From contig NZ_CP040748.1 in the NCBI RefSeq assembly GCF_006007965.1, positions 434,001-498,000 on the forward strand: DNA of 64,000 nt, given 5' to 3'. The notes below the pieces were generated by a model that made no database searches, was not told the origin of the DNA, and worked only from the letters and a program-made list of their open reading frames with translations. Below, in pieces: positions 45,688-54,581 of the stretch. Position numbers and translations under genes: made by a program. Position 1 is the first letter of the stretch. Each line of letters starts with the position of its first letter. This DNA comes from Nocardioides jishulii. Its GTDB lineage: Bacteria > Actinomycetota > Actinomycetes > Propionibacteriales > Nocardioidaceae.

Positions 45688-46773
45688 CTACGTGTGGTTG
45701 CGCGCGTCACTTCCGCCGTCGGGCTGACCGTCGTGGGACCGGGGGACGTGGCCAGCGCCGCGACCCTCCAGCACCTCGGGGTGGAAGTCGGGGACGTCCA
45801 GCTCCTCCACGGTCGGTGTGCCGAACATCGGCAGGCCCACCGTGCGGCGGACCACACCCCACACCAGCGGCACCACGACGACCATCGCGAGGCCGACGTA
45901 GGCGACCAGCATCGGGTTGGTCTCGTCGGCTCCGGCGCCCAGCGGGCCCCAGCCGGCCTTGTCGAGCAGCGCGACGCCGGACATGGTCAGCACCACCACG
46001 ATGGCGCGTCGGATGAACGACTGACGGATGCGCGGAGCCAGCTTGGCGCCGAGGATCGTGCCCGGCACCGAGCCCAGGATCAACGGGATCGTGATGCCGA
46101 AGTCGAGGCCGTGGATCGCGATGTTGGAGATGGCCGCGGCGAGCACGAGCGGGACGGCCTGCACCAGGTCGGTGCCGACCAGCTTCACGGCGCTGAGCCC
46201 GGGGTAGAGCATCAGCAGGCAGATCATGATGACCGACCCCGAGCCGACGCTGGTGATGCCCACGAGCAGGCCGCCGGCGACACCCACGAGGAACGTGGGC
46301 AGCGGGCGGATGACTGGGTTGTCGTCGCTCACGAAGGTGCCACGACGCACCCGCAGCAGGTTGAGGTAGAGACGCCCGGCGTAGGTCGCGGCTGCGAGGA
46401 GCAGCGCGAAGCCGATGCAGAGCTTGAGGGTCTTGTCGAGGTGCTCGGGCGACTCGGTGAACCAGGAGACCAGGTAGGGCCCGAGCAGCGCCGTGGGCAC
46501 CGAGCCCAGGATCAGCCACTTGGCCAGCTGCATGTTGGGGGAGCCCTCGCGCTTGTGCACGATGGCGCCGCCCGTCTTGTAGACCGCGGCGGCGGTGAGG
46601 TCGGCGGTGACCACCGTGGCGGTGTCACCGACGCCCAGGAAGATCAGGGCAGGCGTCATGAGGGCGCCGCCACCCATGCCGGTGAGGCCGACGACGACGC
46701 CGACCACGAAGCCGGCGATCATCACGGAGAAGAACGACCAGGTGAGCCAGTCGAGCAGGGTGAGAGCTTCCAT
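45688..46773 (-). CDS. TauE/SafE family sulfite/sulfur-anion permease
   Basis: 361 residues with about eight membrane helices in two halves; N-terminal GFVVGVVVGLTGMGGGALMTP and second-half GVAGGLLVGITSVGSGSVIMI are the paired TauE/SafE motifs. In this sulfate-activation operon it probably moves sulfate, sulfite or a related anion. It is 6 bases after the APS kinase fusion and 88 bases before cysD. The C-terminal ~50 residues are soluble and His/Gly-rich. Confidence 0.9.
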   Translation of the reverse strand: MEALTLLDWLTWSFFSVMIAGFVVGVVVGLTGMGGGALMTPALIFLGVGDTATVVTADLTAAAVYKTGGAIVHKREGSPNMQLAKWLILGSVPTALLGPYLVSWFTESPEHLDKTLKLCIGFALLLAAATYAGRLYLNLLRVRRGTFVSDDNPVIRPLPTFLVGVAGGLLVGITSVGSGSVIMICLLMLYPGLSAVKLVGTDLVQAVPLVLAAAISNIAIHGLDFGITIPLILGSVPGTILGAKLAPRIRQSFIRRAIVVVLTMSGVALLDKAGWGPLGAGADETNPMLVAYVGLAMVVVVPLVWGVVRRTVGLPMFGTPTVEELDVPDFHPEVLEGRGAGHVPRSHDGQPDGGSDARNHT

Positions 46774-46779
46774 CGGTCC

Positions 46780-48669
46780 TCAGTCCCGGGTCAGCGGCGG
46801 CAGGCCCGCCTGGAGAAGGGTGGTGATGCGTGCGGCCGCGACCTGCGCCCGCTCGCGTCCGCGCCGGTAGGGGTCGGAGATGTCGTGCTCCGGCGTGCTC
46901 GGCACACGGTACTGCCCGGCCCACTCGATGAGGTGGCGCCCGCCGAGGTCGCTGCCCTGGACCGTCTCGGTCCACTGGGCCAGCGTGAAGATCTTGCGGA
47001 ACGCCTGCGGGTGACGCTCCGTGAGGAAGTCGGCGTGGCTGGTCTCCGCGGTGAGGACCAGGTCGGCGGCCTCGATCACCTCCGCGGTCACCGGGTGGCT
47101 GGCGAAGCGCCGGTTCTGGACGTCCTCGGGGAGGAACTCCGCGATGACGGGGTCCATGGAGCGCCCCTGCTTGGCCTCCGTGCCGGTCGAGGCGAACTCC
47201 AACGCGTTGCCCACGATCGACTGCGCGGTCATCTCCATGAAGGGGGAGCGGCAGACGTTGGCGGTGCACACGAAGAGGACGGTGAGCCGTCCGGCGCCGC
47301 GGGAGCCGCCCCGGTGGGAGGCGGCACGCTGCGGGCGCGCGAGGGCCGACGGCGCCTCGGTGGCGACGGGTGCCGTCGCGGCCGGGGCAGCGGGGGTCGA
47401 GGGTGCGGCGGCCATCCTGACGGGCTCGACGCGCGAGGGGTTGTCCGACGTACGCACGTCGAGGAGGCCGCTCTCGGCGAGCGCCTGCACGACGTCGTCG
47501 AGCGCGTCCTCGATGGAGCGGCCCGTGGTGTCGACGACGACGCTGGCGTCGGTGGGGGCCTCGTAGGGCGAGGAGATGCCGGTGAACTCGGGGATCTCGC
47601 CGCGCCGTGCCTTGGCGTAGAGGCCCTTGCGGTCACGGCGCTCGCACTCCTCGACCGGCGTGGCCACGTGGACGAGGAAGAAGGCCCCGCCCGCGGACTC
47701 GACCATCTCGCGCACCTCGGCACGGGTCTGGGCGAAGGGGGCGATCGGGCTGCAGACCGCGAGGCCGCCGTGGCGGGCGATCTCGGCCGCGACCCAGCCG
47801 ATGCGACGGATGTTGGTCTCGCGGTCGGCCTTGCTGAAGGTGAGGCCGGCGGAGAGGTTGCGGCGCACGACGTCGCCGTCGAGGGAGGTGACGGTGCGCC
47901 TGCCCTGCTCCAGGACGCGGTCCATGAGGGCGCGGGCGAGGGTGGACTTGCCGCTGCCCGAGAGTCCGGTGAAGAAGAGCACGAGCCCCTGGTCGGCCGG
48001 GGCAGGGCGGTCCTGGCGGACCACCTCGGCGACCTCAGCGGGGAAGTCGGTCAGGGTGGGCTCCACCGCGCGGGGCGGGAGCGGCCAGACCGGGTCGCCG
48101 TTGGCGTACGTCGTCACGACCCGCTCGCGCAGCCGTGCGTCGGCGGCCGCGTCGCCGTGGGCGGCGAGGGGCACCGCGACCACGACGGCGTCGGGCAGCA
48201 CCTTCGCCGCCGCGACCGTGGCGCGCACCAGCGCGACGGGGGAGAGGCGCGGGGTGCCGACGCCGGTGAGGGCCAGCAGGACGACCGCGCCGCGGTGGCG
48301 CAGGCGGTTGAGCTCGTCGGTGGTCAGGGCGTCGTCGACCGGGATCCAGCTGCGGCCCGGGTAGGAGGAGCGCGCCTGGGCGGGAGTCAGGTGCAGGCGG
48401 CGGAAGGGGCCGTACTGCGCGTGGCTCAGGGAGGTCAGGGAGCCGTCGGCCTCCACGCGTGCCAGGGGCAGCCCCTCCGGGTCGACCAGCTCCACCGCGC
48501 GGCCACGCAGCTCCTCGGGGAGGTCGAGGGTGACGAGCGCATCAGGGTCGCGCGGGTCGTCGAAACGGGTACGCGGCGCCAGTGCGCCACTCAGCAGGAG
48601 CTCGAGGTCGTCGAGCTCCCGCGGCGAGGGGCAGTGCTGCGGAAGAGTTGGGGACACGGGCGCCATCAT
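46780..48669 (-). CDS. ATP-sulfurylase-like / APS kinase / low-molecular-weight phosphatase fusion
   Basis: 629 residues from ATG 48669 (a second ATG follows at once). Residues ~15-215: degenerate ATP-sulfurylase-like region (RELDDLELLLSGALAP; VRATVAAAKVLPDAVVVAVPL). Residues ~225-400: complete APS kinase with P-loop FFTGLSGSGKST, LDGDVVRRNLSAGLTFSKAD, RRDRKGLYAKARRGEIPEF and GISSPYEAPTD. Residues ~405-455: Ala/Pro-rich linker. Residues ~460-629: low-molecular-weight protein-tyrosine-phosphatase/arsenate-reductase-like domain with P-loop VCTANVCRSP (Cys-468, Arg-474) and the acid loop DISDPYRRG. The kinase makes PAPS from APS. It heads the operon with tauE, cysD and cysN. The phosphatase fusion is unusual. 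Confidence 0.9.
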   Translation of the reverse strand: MMAPVSPTLPQHCPSPRELDDLELLLSGALAPRTRFDDPRDPDALVTLDLPEELRGRAVELVDPEGLPLARVEADGSLTSLSHAQYGPFRRLHLTPAQARSSYPGRSWIPVDDALTTDELNRLRHRGAVVLLALTGVGTPRLSPVALVRATVAAAKVLPDAVVVAVPLAAHGDAAADARLRERVVTTYANGDPVWPLPPRAVEPTLTDFPAEVAEVVRQDRPAPADQGLVLFFTGLSGSGKSTLARALMDRVLEQGRRTVTSLDGDVVRRNLSAGLTFSKADRETNIRRIGWVAAEIARHGGLAVCSPIAPFAQTRAEVREMVESAGGAFFLVHVATPVEECERRDRKGLYAKARRGEIPEFTGISSPYEAPTDASVVVDTTGRSIEDALDDVVQALAESGLLDVRTSDNPSRVEPVRMAAAPSTPAAPAATAPVATEAPSALARPQRAASHRGGSRGAGRLTVLFVCTANVCRSPFMEMTAQSIVGNALEFASTGTEAKQGRSMDPVIAEFLPEDVQNRRFASHPVTAEVIEAADLVLTAETSHADFLTERHPQAFRKIFTLAQWTETVQGSDLGGRHLIEWAGQYRVPSTPEHDISDPYRRGRERAQVAAARITTLLQAGLPPLTRD

Positions 48670-48707
48670 CGCAAGGTCGAGCAACTTGGTGGAGCAAGAC
48701 CTCGGGG

Positions 48708-48762
48708 TTGGACACGTCGGAAGGTGTTTGGACACACCGGGAGGCGGTGTGGACACACCGGG
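48708..48762. promoter_or_regulatory. three spaced TTGGACAC-type direct repeats
   Basis: GGACAC occurs at 48710-48715, 48730-48735 and 48751-48756, each in a similar context (TTGGACACGTCGGAAGG, TTTGGACACACCGGGAGG, TGTGGACACACCGGGGAGG). Spacing 20 and 21 bases places them on one DNA face. They sit between the divergent APS kinase fusion gene and the XRE regulator gene. Confidence 0.6.
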
Positions 48763-48792
48763 GAGGCGGGTGAGGCGGCTCACTCGCAGGGT

Positions 48793-48819
48793 GCTTGCAA
48801 TTGTTAGCAAGAGTTAGCA
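48793..48819 (+). promoter_or_regulatory. three heptamers at exact 10-bp spacing before the XRE gene
   Basis: GCTTGCA (48793), GTTAGCA (48803) and GTTAGCA (48813) repeat with one helical turn spacing and run into CAGGAT, the probable -10 hexamer six bases before ATG 48830. Position on the promoter suggests a repressor site, perhaps autoregulatory. Confidence 0.6.
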
Positions 48820-48829
48820 GGATGAAGGC

Positions 48830-49366
48830 ATGAGCCCCAAGCGCCCCGTCGCGGACAAGCCGGAGAAGACCTCCGTGCTGGGCAAGACCGCCAAGACGGC
48901 CAAGGCTGGGGTCGCCGCGGGCAAGGCCGGAGTCGCGGTCGGAGCCGTGGCCGGTGCGCAGGTCGGTGCCGGAGTGGGCAAGGTCGGTGACTTCCTCCGG
49001 GAGCAACGCCTCGCCTCTCGCCTCTCGCTCCGTCAGGTCGCCGACCTGGCCGGCGTCTCCAACCCCTACCTCAGCCAGATCGAGCGCGGGTTGCGCAAGC
49101 CGTCGGCGGAGGTGCTCCAGCAGCTCGCCAAGGCCCTGCGCATCTCCGCGGAGCAGCTCTACGTGCAGGCCGGCCTGATCACCCCTGACAGCCCGGCCGC
49201 CACCCGGACCAGCGTCGAGGCCGCCGTCCTCGCCGACCACCGACTCACTCCCAGCCAGCGCACGACGCTGCTGGAGATCCACGCCTCGTTCGTCGCCCTC
49301 AACGGCACCGGCGAAGAGACGGACCCCGAGCAGGGGCCCGAGTCCGAGGCCACCACCGGCGACTGA
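48830..49366 (+). CDS. XRE-family transcriptional regulator (Rv0474-like)
   Basis: 178 residues. A Lys/Ala/Gly-rich N-terminal arm (1-~50, many KTAKAGVAAGKAG-type units), then an XRE helix-turn-helix (~52-110) with LREQRLASRLSLRQVADLAGVSNPYLSQIERGLRKPS, and an acidic tail. Gene order XRE-hbhA-DUF2516 equals mycobacterial Rv0474-Rv0475-Rv0476, supporting orthology. Upstream heptamer repeats suggest autoregulation. Confidence 0.88.
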   Translation: MSPKRPVADKPEKTSVLGKTAKTAKAGVAAGKAGVAVGAVAGAQVGAGVGKVGDFLREQRLASRLSLRQVADLAGVSNPYLSQIERGLRKPSAEVLQQLAKALRISAEQLYVQAGLITPDSPAATRTSVEAAVLADHRLTPSQRTTLLEIHASFVALNGTGEETDPEQGPESEATTGD

Positions 49367-49427
49367 TCGCCACCCACTCGTACGACCCGCTGGAGGGGCG
49401 GGAAGTCACCCAAGGAGAGGAACCATC

Positions 49428-50432
49428 ATGGCCACCACGACCAAGATCGACGTCAAGGCCGTCCGCGACGAGGCAGGCCGCGTGTTCTACGCCGGCGTGG
49501 GCGTCAACGACCTGGCTGTCGCCACCGTGCTCGACACCGTCAACGACGTGACCAAGAAGGCCTCCCAGCGCCTCGGCGGCGTCCAGAGTGACCTCGAGAA
49601 CCGTGTCGAGGCAGCGAGGAAGATCGACCTCGCTCCCAAGGCGCTCTACGCCCAGGCCAAGGGACTCGTCGGCCAGGGGATCGGCACCGTCACGAGCCAG
49701 TACGAGGAGCTCGCCAAGCGCGGCGAGGACGTCGTCGGCCGCATCCGCCTGCAGGACCGGGTCGCCGGCGCGACCAGCCGGGTCACCGCGGCCACCGGGT
49801 CCGTGACCGGTCGGGTGGAGAAGGTCTCCGAGATCGTCACCGGGCGCGTCGATCGCGTCTCCGACACCGTCTCCGACGCCGTCGAGATGCTCGCCGAGTC
49901 GGTCAACGAGACCGTCGCCCCCGTGCGCAAGATCGTCAGCCGCAAGGCCAGCGAGATGCAGGAGACCCTCGAGCTCGTCGCGGACGACCTGGCGACCAAC
50001 GTCTCCGAGGGCGCCGACGAGGTGGCGGCCGCCGTCGCGAACCCGCCGAAGCCCGAGAAGGTCAAGAAGCCTGCGGAGAAGAAGGCCCCGGTGGCGAAGA
50101 AGGCGCCCGTCGCCAAGCCGGCCAAGGCTGCCAAGCCCGCCAAGGCCGCCAAGGCCGCCAAGCCTGCTCCGGCCGCCAAGGCGACTCCTGCCAAGGCCGC
50201 TCCGGCCAAGCCTGCCTCGGCTACCAAGGCCGCTCCGGCCAAGCCTGCCTCGGCTACCAAGGCCGCCCCGGTCAAGCCGGCTCCCGCGAAGGCCACCCCG
50301 GTCACCCCGACCGCCGCCCCCGCTCCGGCGGCCAAGGCCTCAGGTGCGGCTGCCAAGAAGGCTCCTGCGAAGAAGGCCCCGGCGGCGAAGAAGGCCCCGG
50401 CCACGCCTTCCGCCCCGAAGTCCGACTCCTGA
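49428..50432 (+). CDS. hbhA: heparin-binding hemagglutinin-like protein (HbhA family)
   Basis: 334 residues. Residues ~1-200: helical/coiled domain of the HbhA type (AVATVLDTVNDVTKKASQRL; KALYAQAKGLVGQGIGTVTS). Residues ~205-334: Lys/Ala/Pro-rich tail built of KKAP, AAKPAK and AAPAKPASATK units, the glycosaminoglycan/DNA-binding tail of HbhA. Follows the XRE gene after 61 bases and a GGAGAGG site. In mycobacteria HbhA mediates adhesion and lipid-inclusion binding; here the role is inferred by homology. Confidence 0.85.
   Translation: MATTTKIDVKAVRDEAGRVFYAGVGVNDLAVATVLDTVNDVTKKASQRLGGVQSDLENRVEAARKIDLAPKALYAQAKGLVGQGIGTVTSQYEELAKRGEDVVGRIRLQDRVAGATSRVTAATGSVTGRVEKVSEIVTGRVDRVSDTVSDAVEMLAESVNETVAPVRKIVSRKASEMQETLELVADDLATNVSEGADEVAAAVANPPKPEKVKKPAEKKAPVAKKAPVAKPAKAAKPAKAAKAAKPAPAAKATPAKAAPAKPASATKAAPAKPASATKAAPVKPAPAKATPVTPTAAPAPAAKASGAAAKKAPAKKAPAAKKAPATPSAPKSDS
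50196..50261 (+). repeat. perfect 33-bp tandem duplication in hbhA
   Basis: Units 50196-50228 and 50229-50261 are identical and each encodes AAPAKPASATK. In-frame copy number changes would alter the length of the basic tail. Confidence 0.9.
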
Positions 50433-50452
50433 GTCACCCCCGCACCACCCGC

Positions 50453-50481
50453 GAAGCCCCCGGCGCGCCGCCGGGGGCTTC
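50453..50481 (+). terminator. terminator after hbhA
   Basis: Perfect 12-bp stem GAAGCCCCCGGC / GCCGGGGGCTTC with a 5-base loop, 20 bases after the stop. Confidence 0.88.
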
Positions 50482-50515
50482 GTGCGTCTGCGTACGGTGG
50501 CCGCTGGTCGGTCAG

Positions 50516-50521
50516 TAGGCT
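50516..50521 (+). promoter_or_regulatory. -10 hexamer of a probable leaderless transcript
   Basis: TAGGCT followed by 6 bases and GTG 50528; supports a separate promoter for the DUF2516 gene after the hbhA terminator. Confidence 0.55.
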
Positions 50522-50527
50522 GGCGGC

Positions 50528-50812
50528 GTGGACATCTTCAGCCTCCAGAGCAACGTGCTCTTCGTCGGCTTCCTCATCGTGCTCTGCCTGAAGGGCTTCG
50601 CCTTCGTCGCCGCGATGACCTTCCCGGCTCCCGCCTACGAGGCGGCCTCCAAGTTCACCAAGGTGGGATGGGGTCTGATCCTCGGCCTCGGGCTCGCCGC
50701 GCAGCTGATCCTGTGGAGCCCCATCGGCATCATCAACATCCTCTTCCTGGTCGCCGCCTGCGTCTTCCTGGTCGACGTACGCCCGGCGTTGCGCAGCATC
50801 ACTCGCCGCTGA
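50528..50812 (+). CDS. DUF2516 membrane protein (Rv0476-like)
   Basis: 94 residues with three hydrophobic segments (about 8-30, 47-62, 64-82); matches DUF2516 with FTKVGWGLILGLGLAAQLI and a short basic tail. Position after hbhA equals that of mycobacterial Rv0476. Function unknown. Confidence 0.82.
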   Translation: MDIFSLQSNVLFVGFLIVLCLKGFAFVAAMTFPAPAYEAASKFTKVGWGLILGLGLAAQLILWSPIGIINILFLVAACVFLVDVRPALRSITRR

Positions 50813-50820
50813 GCGGCTCG

Positions 50821-50846
50821 CCCGTTCTGGACCGGTCCAGAACGGG
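50821..50846. promoter_or_regulatory. perfect 26-bp palindrome
   Basis: Fully self-complementary, each half being CCCGTTCTGGACC read outward from the centre. It starts 8 bases after the DUF2516 stop. May act as a terminator hairpin or as an operator for the dehydratase gene at 50958. Confidence 0.7.
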
Positions 50847-50851
50847 ATCGT

Positions 50852-50868
50852 GTCCAAAACTTTTGGAC
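50852..50868. promoter_or_regulatory. 17-bp palindrome GTCCAAAA-C-TTTTGGAC
   Basis: Perfect dyad around a single central C, five bases after the 26-bp palindrome and sharing its TGGAC half-site element. AT-rich centre in a GC-rich region; good candidate operator upstream of the FlaA1/CapD-type gene. Confidence 0.7.
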
Positions 50869-50957
50869 CCTCTCCACCTTCTCCTCCAACCGTGAGAGGA
50901 TGCTCCGCGTGCCGGGCTGCCCCACGCGGCCCCTGACCGTTGGGGAGTGAGACTCCA

Positions 50958-52760
<1,803 letters not shown>

Positions 52761-52924
52761 CCAGCTCCGCTGACCCACGCGGCTGGCTCGGCTGCCCTGA
52801 GCGGACCGAGTGCCCTCTCCCGTCGTCGTGCCCGATAGGGCAGGATGCATCTCACTGACGGGCCGGTAACAGAGAGTTACGCTGTGGGAGTCCGCCTTCG
52901 GGGGCGCAGGTAGAGGGAGCAGAA

Positions 52925-53296
52925 ATGGCACTGGAGTCCGAGCAGCGACCGTGGGGTTCCTGGCATGTCATCGACGACGGCAAGGGCTACAAGGTCAAGC
53001 GCATCCACGTCGACCCGGGCCAGCGCCTCTCCTACCAGACACACGCCCACCGCTCCGAGCACTGGGTCGTCATCTTCGGCATGGCCACCTGCGTCGTCGA
53101 CGGCGAGACGATCGTGGTCGGGCCCGGCCAGTCCGTCGATGTGAGCGTCGGCGCGGCCCACCGGATCTCCAACATGCACTCCGAAGAGCTCGTGATCATC
53201 GAGGTGCAGCACGGCGCCTACACCGGTGAGGACGACATCTGCCGGCTCGAGGACGACTACGGGCGCGAGGAGGAGGCGGCGCACGCCGCTCACTGA
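52925..53296 (+). CDS. stand-alone phosphomannose-isomerase-type cupin
   Basis: 123 residues, equal to the C-terminal PMI type II cupin domain usually fused to mannose-1-phosphate guanylyltransferase. Hallmarks: RPWGSWHVIDDGKGYKVKR, GQRLSYQTHAHRSEHWVV (metal His) and GAAHRISNMHSEELVIIEVQ. ATG 52925 follows GAGGGAG. Probably interconverts fructose-6-P and mannose-6-P for GDP-mannose, which the GMD paralogs near the window end use. Confidence 0.85.
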   Translation: MALESEQRPWGSWHVIDDGKGYKVKRIHVDPGQRLSYQTHAHRSEHWVVIFGMATCVVDGETIVVGPGQSVDVSVGAAHRISNMHSEELVIIEVQHGAYTGEDDICRLEDDYGREEEAAHAAH

Positions 53297-53410
53297 GTCG
53301 CCGCCGCTCGCAGCGAGGCTGACCAGAGGACGAGACCCCCTGCCGCCTTCGCGCCCCGGCGCAGCGTGGTGGGGCAGACTGCTTCCTTGATCCGGGGGAA
53401 GGGGAGTGAC

Positions 53411-54562
53411 ATGCGAGTCGAACGGGTGCTGGTCCTCGTCGCGCACTTCCCACCCGCCTTTCTCGGTGGTGGCCCGATCCGCACGCTCGACGCCTTCGTG
53501 CGAGCTGCACCCGGGGACGTGTCGGTCGACGTCCTGACCAGCGACCGGGACCTCCACCAGTCCGTGCAGCTGAGGGTCGCGAGCGACCAGTGGATCGAGA
53601 GCGAGCACGGCCGGATCAAGTACGCGAGCGTGGGCAGCCTGTCCGGCTTCCTGCGCACCCTGCTGGGCACCAGCAGGCCGCGCCCCGACGTCGTCTATGT
53701 CAACAGCTTCTTCCACCCCCTCTTCTCGATCCTGCCGTGGCTGCTGCTGCGGCTCGGGTGCTGGCGCGGAGCGACGTTCCTCCTCGCCCCGCGCGGCGAG
53801 TTCGGCCATGAGGCGCTGGCGATCAAGACCACCAAGAAGATGGCGGTCATCCGGCTCTTCAAGCTCCTGCGCCTGCCCCGGCGGGTGGTGTGGCACGCCT
53901 CCACCGAGGCCGAGGCGGTCAGCATCCGCCGCGTGATGGGCGAGGACGCTCGCATCGTCGTGCGCCGCGACGACACCGACCTGCCCGACACCGCCCGCGC
54001 GGTCGTGGCCCGCGAGCCGGGTCCGTTCCGGCTCGTGCACCTCGGGCGGCTCGTCCCGATCAAGGGCCTCGACGTCCTGCTCGTGGCGCTGCGGGAGGTG
54101 AACTCGCCGGTGGTCCTGGACGTCTACGGTCCCTTCGAGGACCCCGGCCACGTGGACCTCTGTCGCAGCCTCGCCACGCGTCTCCCGCCCCACGTCCGGG
54201 TCAACGTCGCCGGACCGGTGCGGCCCGAGGAGGTCGAGGGGGTGCTGGCCGCCGCCGACCTGATGGCGATGCCGACCCGGCAGGAGAGCTTCGGGCACGT
54301 GATCGCCGAGGCGCTGTCGGCCTCCTGCCCGGTGATGATCCCCGACACCACGCCGTGGACCGACGTCCTGCGCGCCGGTGGTGGCGTCGTGGTGGAGGAT
54401 CGCGAGCCCACGACGTGGACCCGCGCCCTCGACGACTACCTGGCTGCTGGCCCGGACGCCTGGACCGAACGACGGCAGCTCGCGGGAGCGGCCTACGACA
54501 AGTGGGTCGTGGAGTCCGCCGACGCCCACGTGGTCGAGAAGCTGCGGGCTCTGACCCGCTGA
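53411..54562 (+). CDS. GT4 family glycosyltransferase
   Basis: 383 residues, GT-B fold. N-terminal VLVLVAHFPPAFLGGGPIRTLDA, then LAPRGEFGHEAL, and the donor site FRLVHLGRLVPIKGLDVLLVAL with PTRQESFGHVIAEALSASCPV (EX7E motif). ATG 53411 preceded by GGGGAG. Sugar specificity unknown; the next genes make dTDP-rhamnose, so rhamnosyl transfer is possible. Confidence 0.85.
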   Translation: MRVERVLVLVAHFPPAFLGGGPIRTLDAFVRAAPGDVSVDVLTSDRDLHQSVQLRVASDQWIESEHGRIKYASVGSLSGFLRTLLGTSRPRPDVVYVNSFFHPLFSILPWLLLRLGCWRGATFLLAPRGEFGHEALAIKTTKKMAVIRLFKLLRLPRRVVWHASTEAEAVSIRRVMGEDARIVVRRDDTDLPDTARAVVAREPGPFRLVHLGRLVPIKGLDVLLVALREVNSPVVLDVYGPFEDPGHVDLCRSLATRLPPHVRVNVAGPVRPEEVEGVLAAADLMAMPTRQESFGHVIAEALSASCPVMIPDTTPWTDVLRAGGGVVVEDREPTTWTRALDDYLAAGPDAWTERRQLAGAAYDKWVVESADAHVVEKLRALTR

Positions 54563-54581
54563 TCAGGCCGCTGATCAGGCC
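54558..54581. repeat. 12-bp tandem duplication at convergent stop codons
   Basis: GCTGATCAGGCC twice (54558-54569, 54570-54581). The first copy supplies the glycosyltransferase stop (54560-54562), the second the minus-strand rmlCD stop (54575-54577). Confidence 0.9.

Noticed and set aside
45676..48807. 1043-codon open frame on the plus strand
   Set aside because: It lies antisense to the cysC-like fusion, tauE and cysD genes, is made of Arg/Gly/Asp/His-rich sequence without known motifs, and exists only because of strong third-position GC bias in the real genes.
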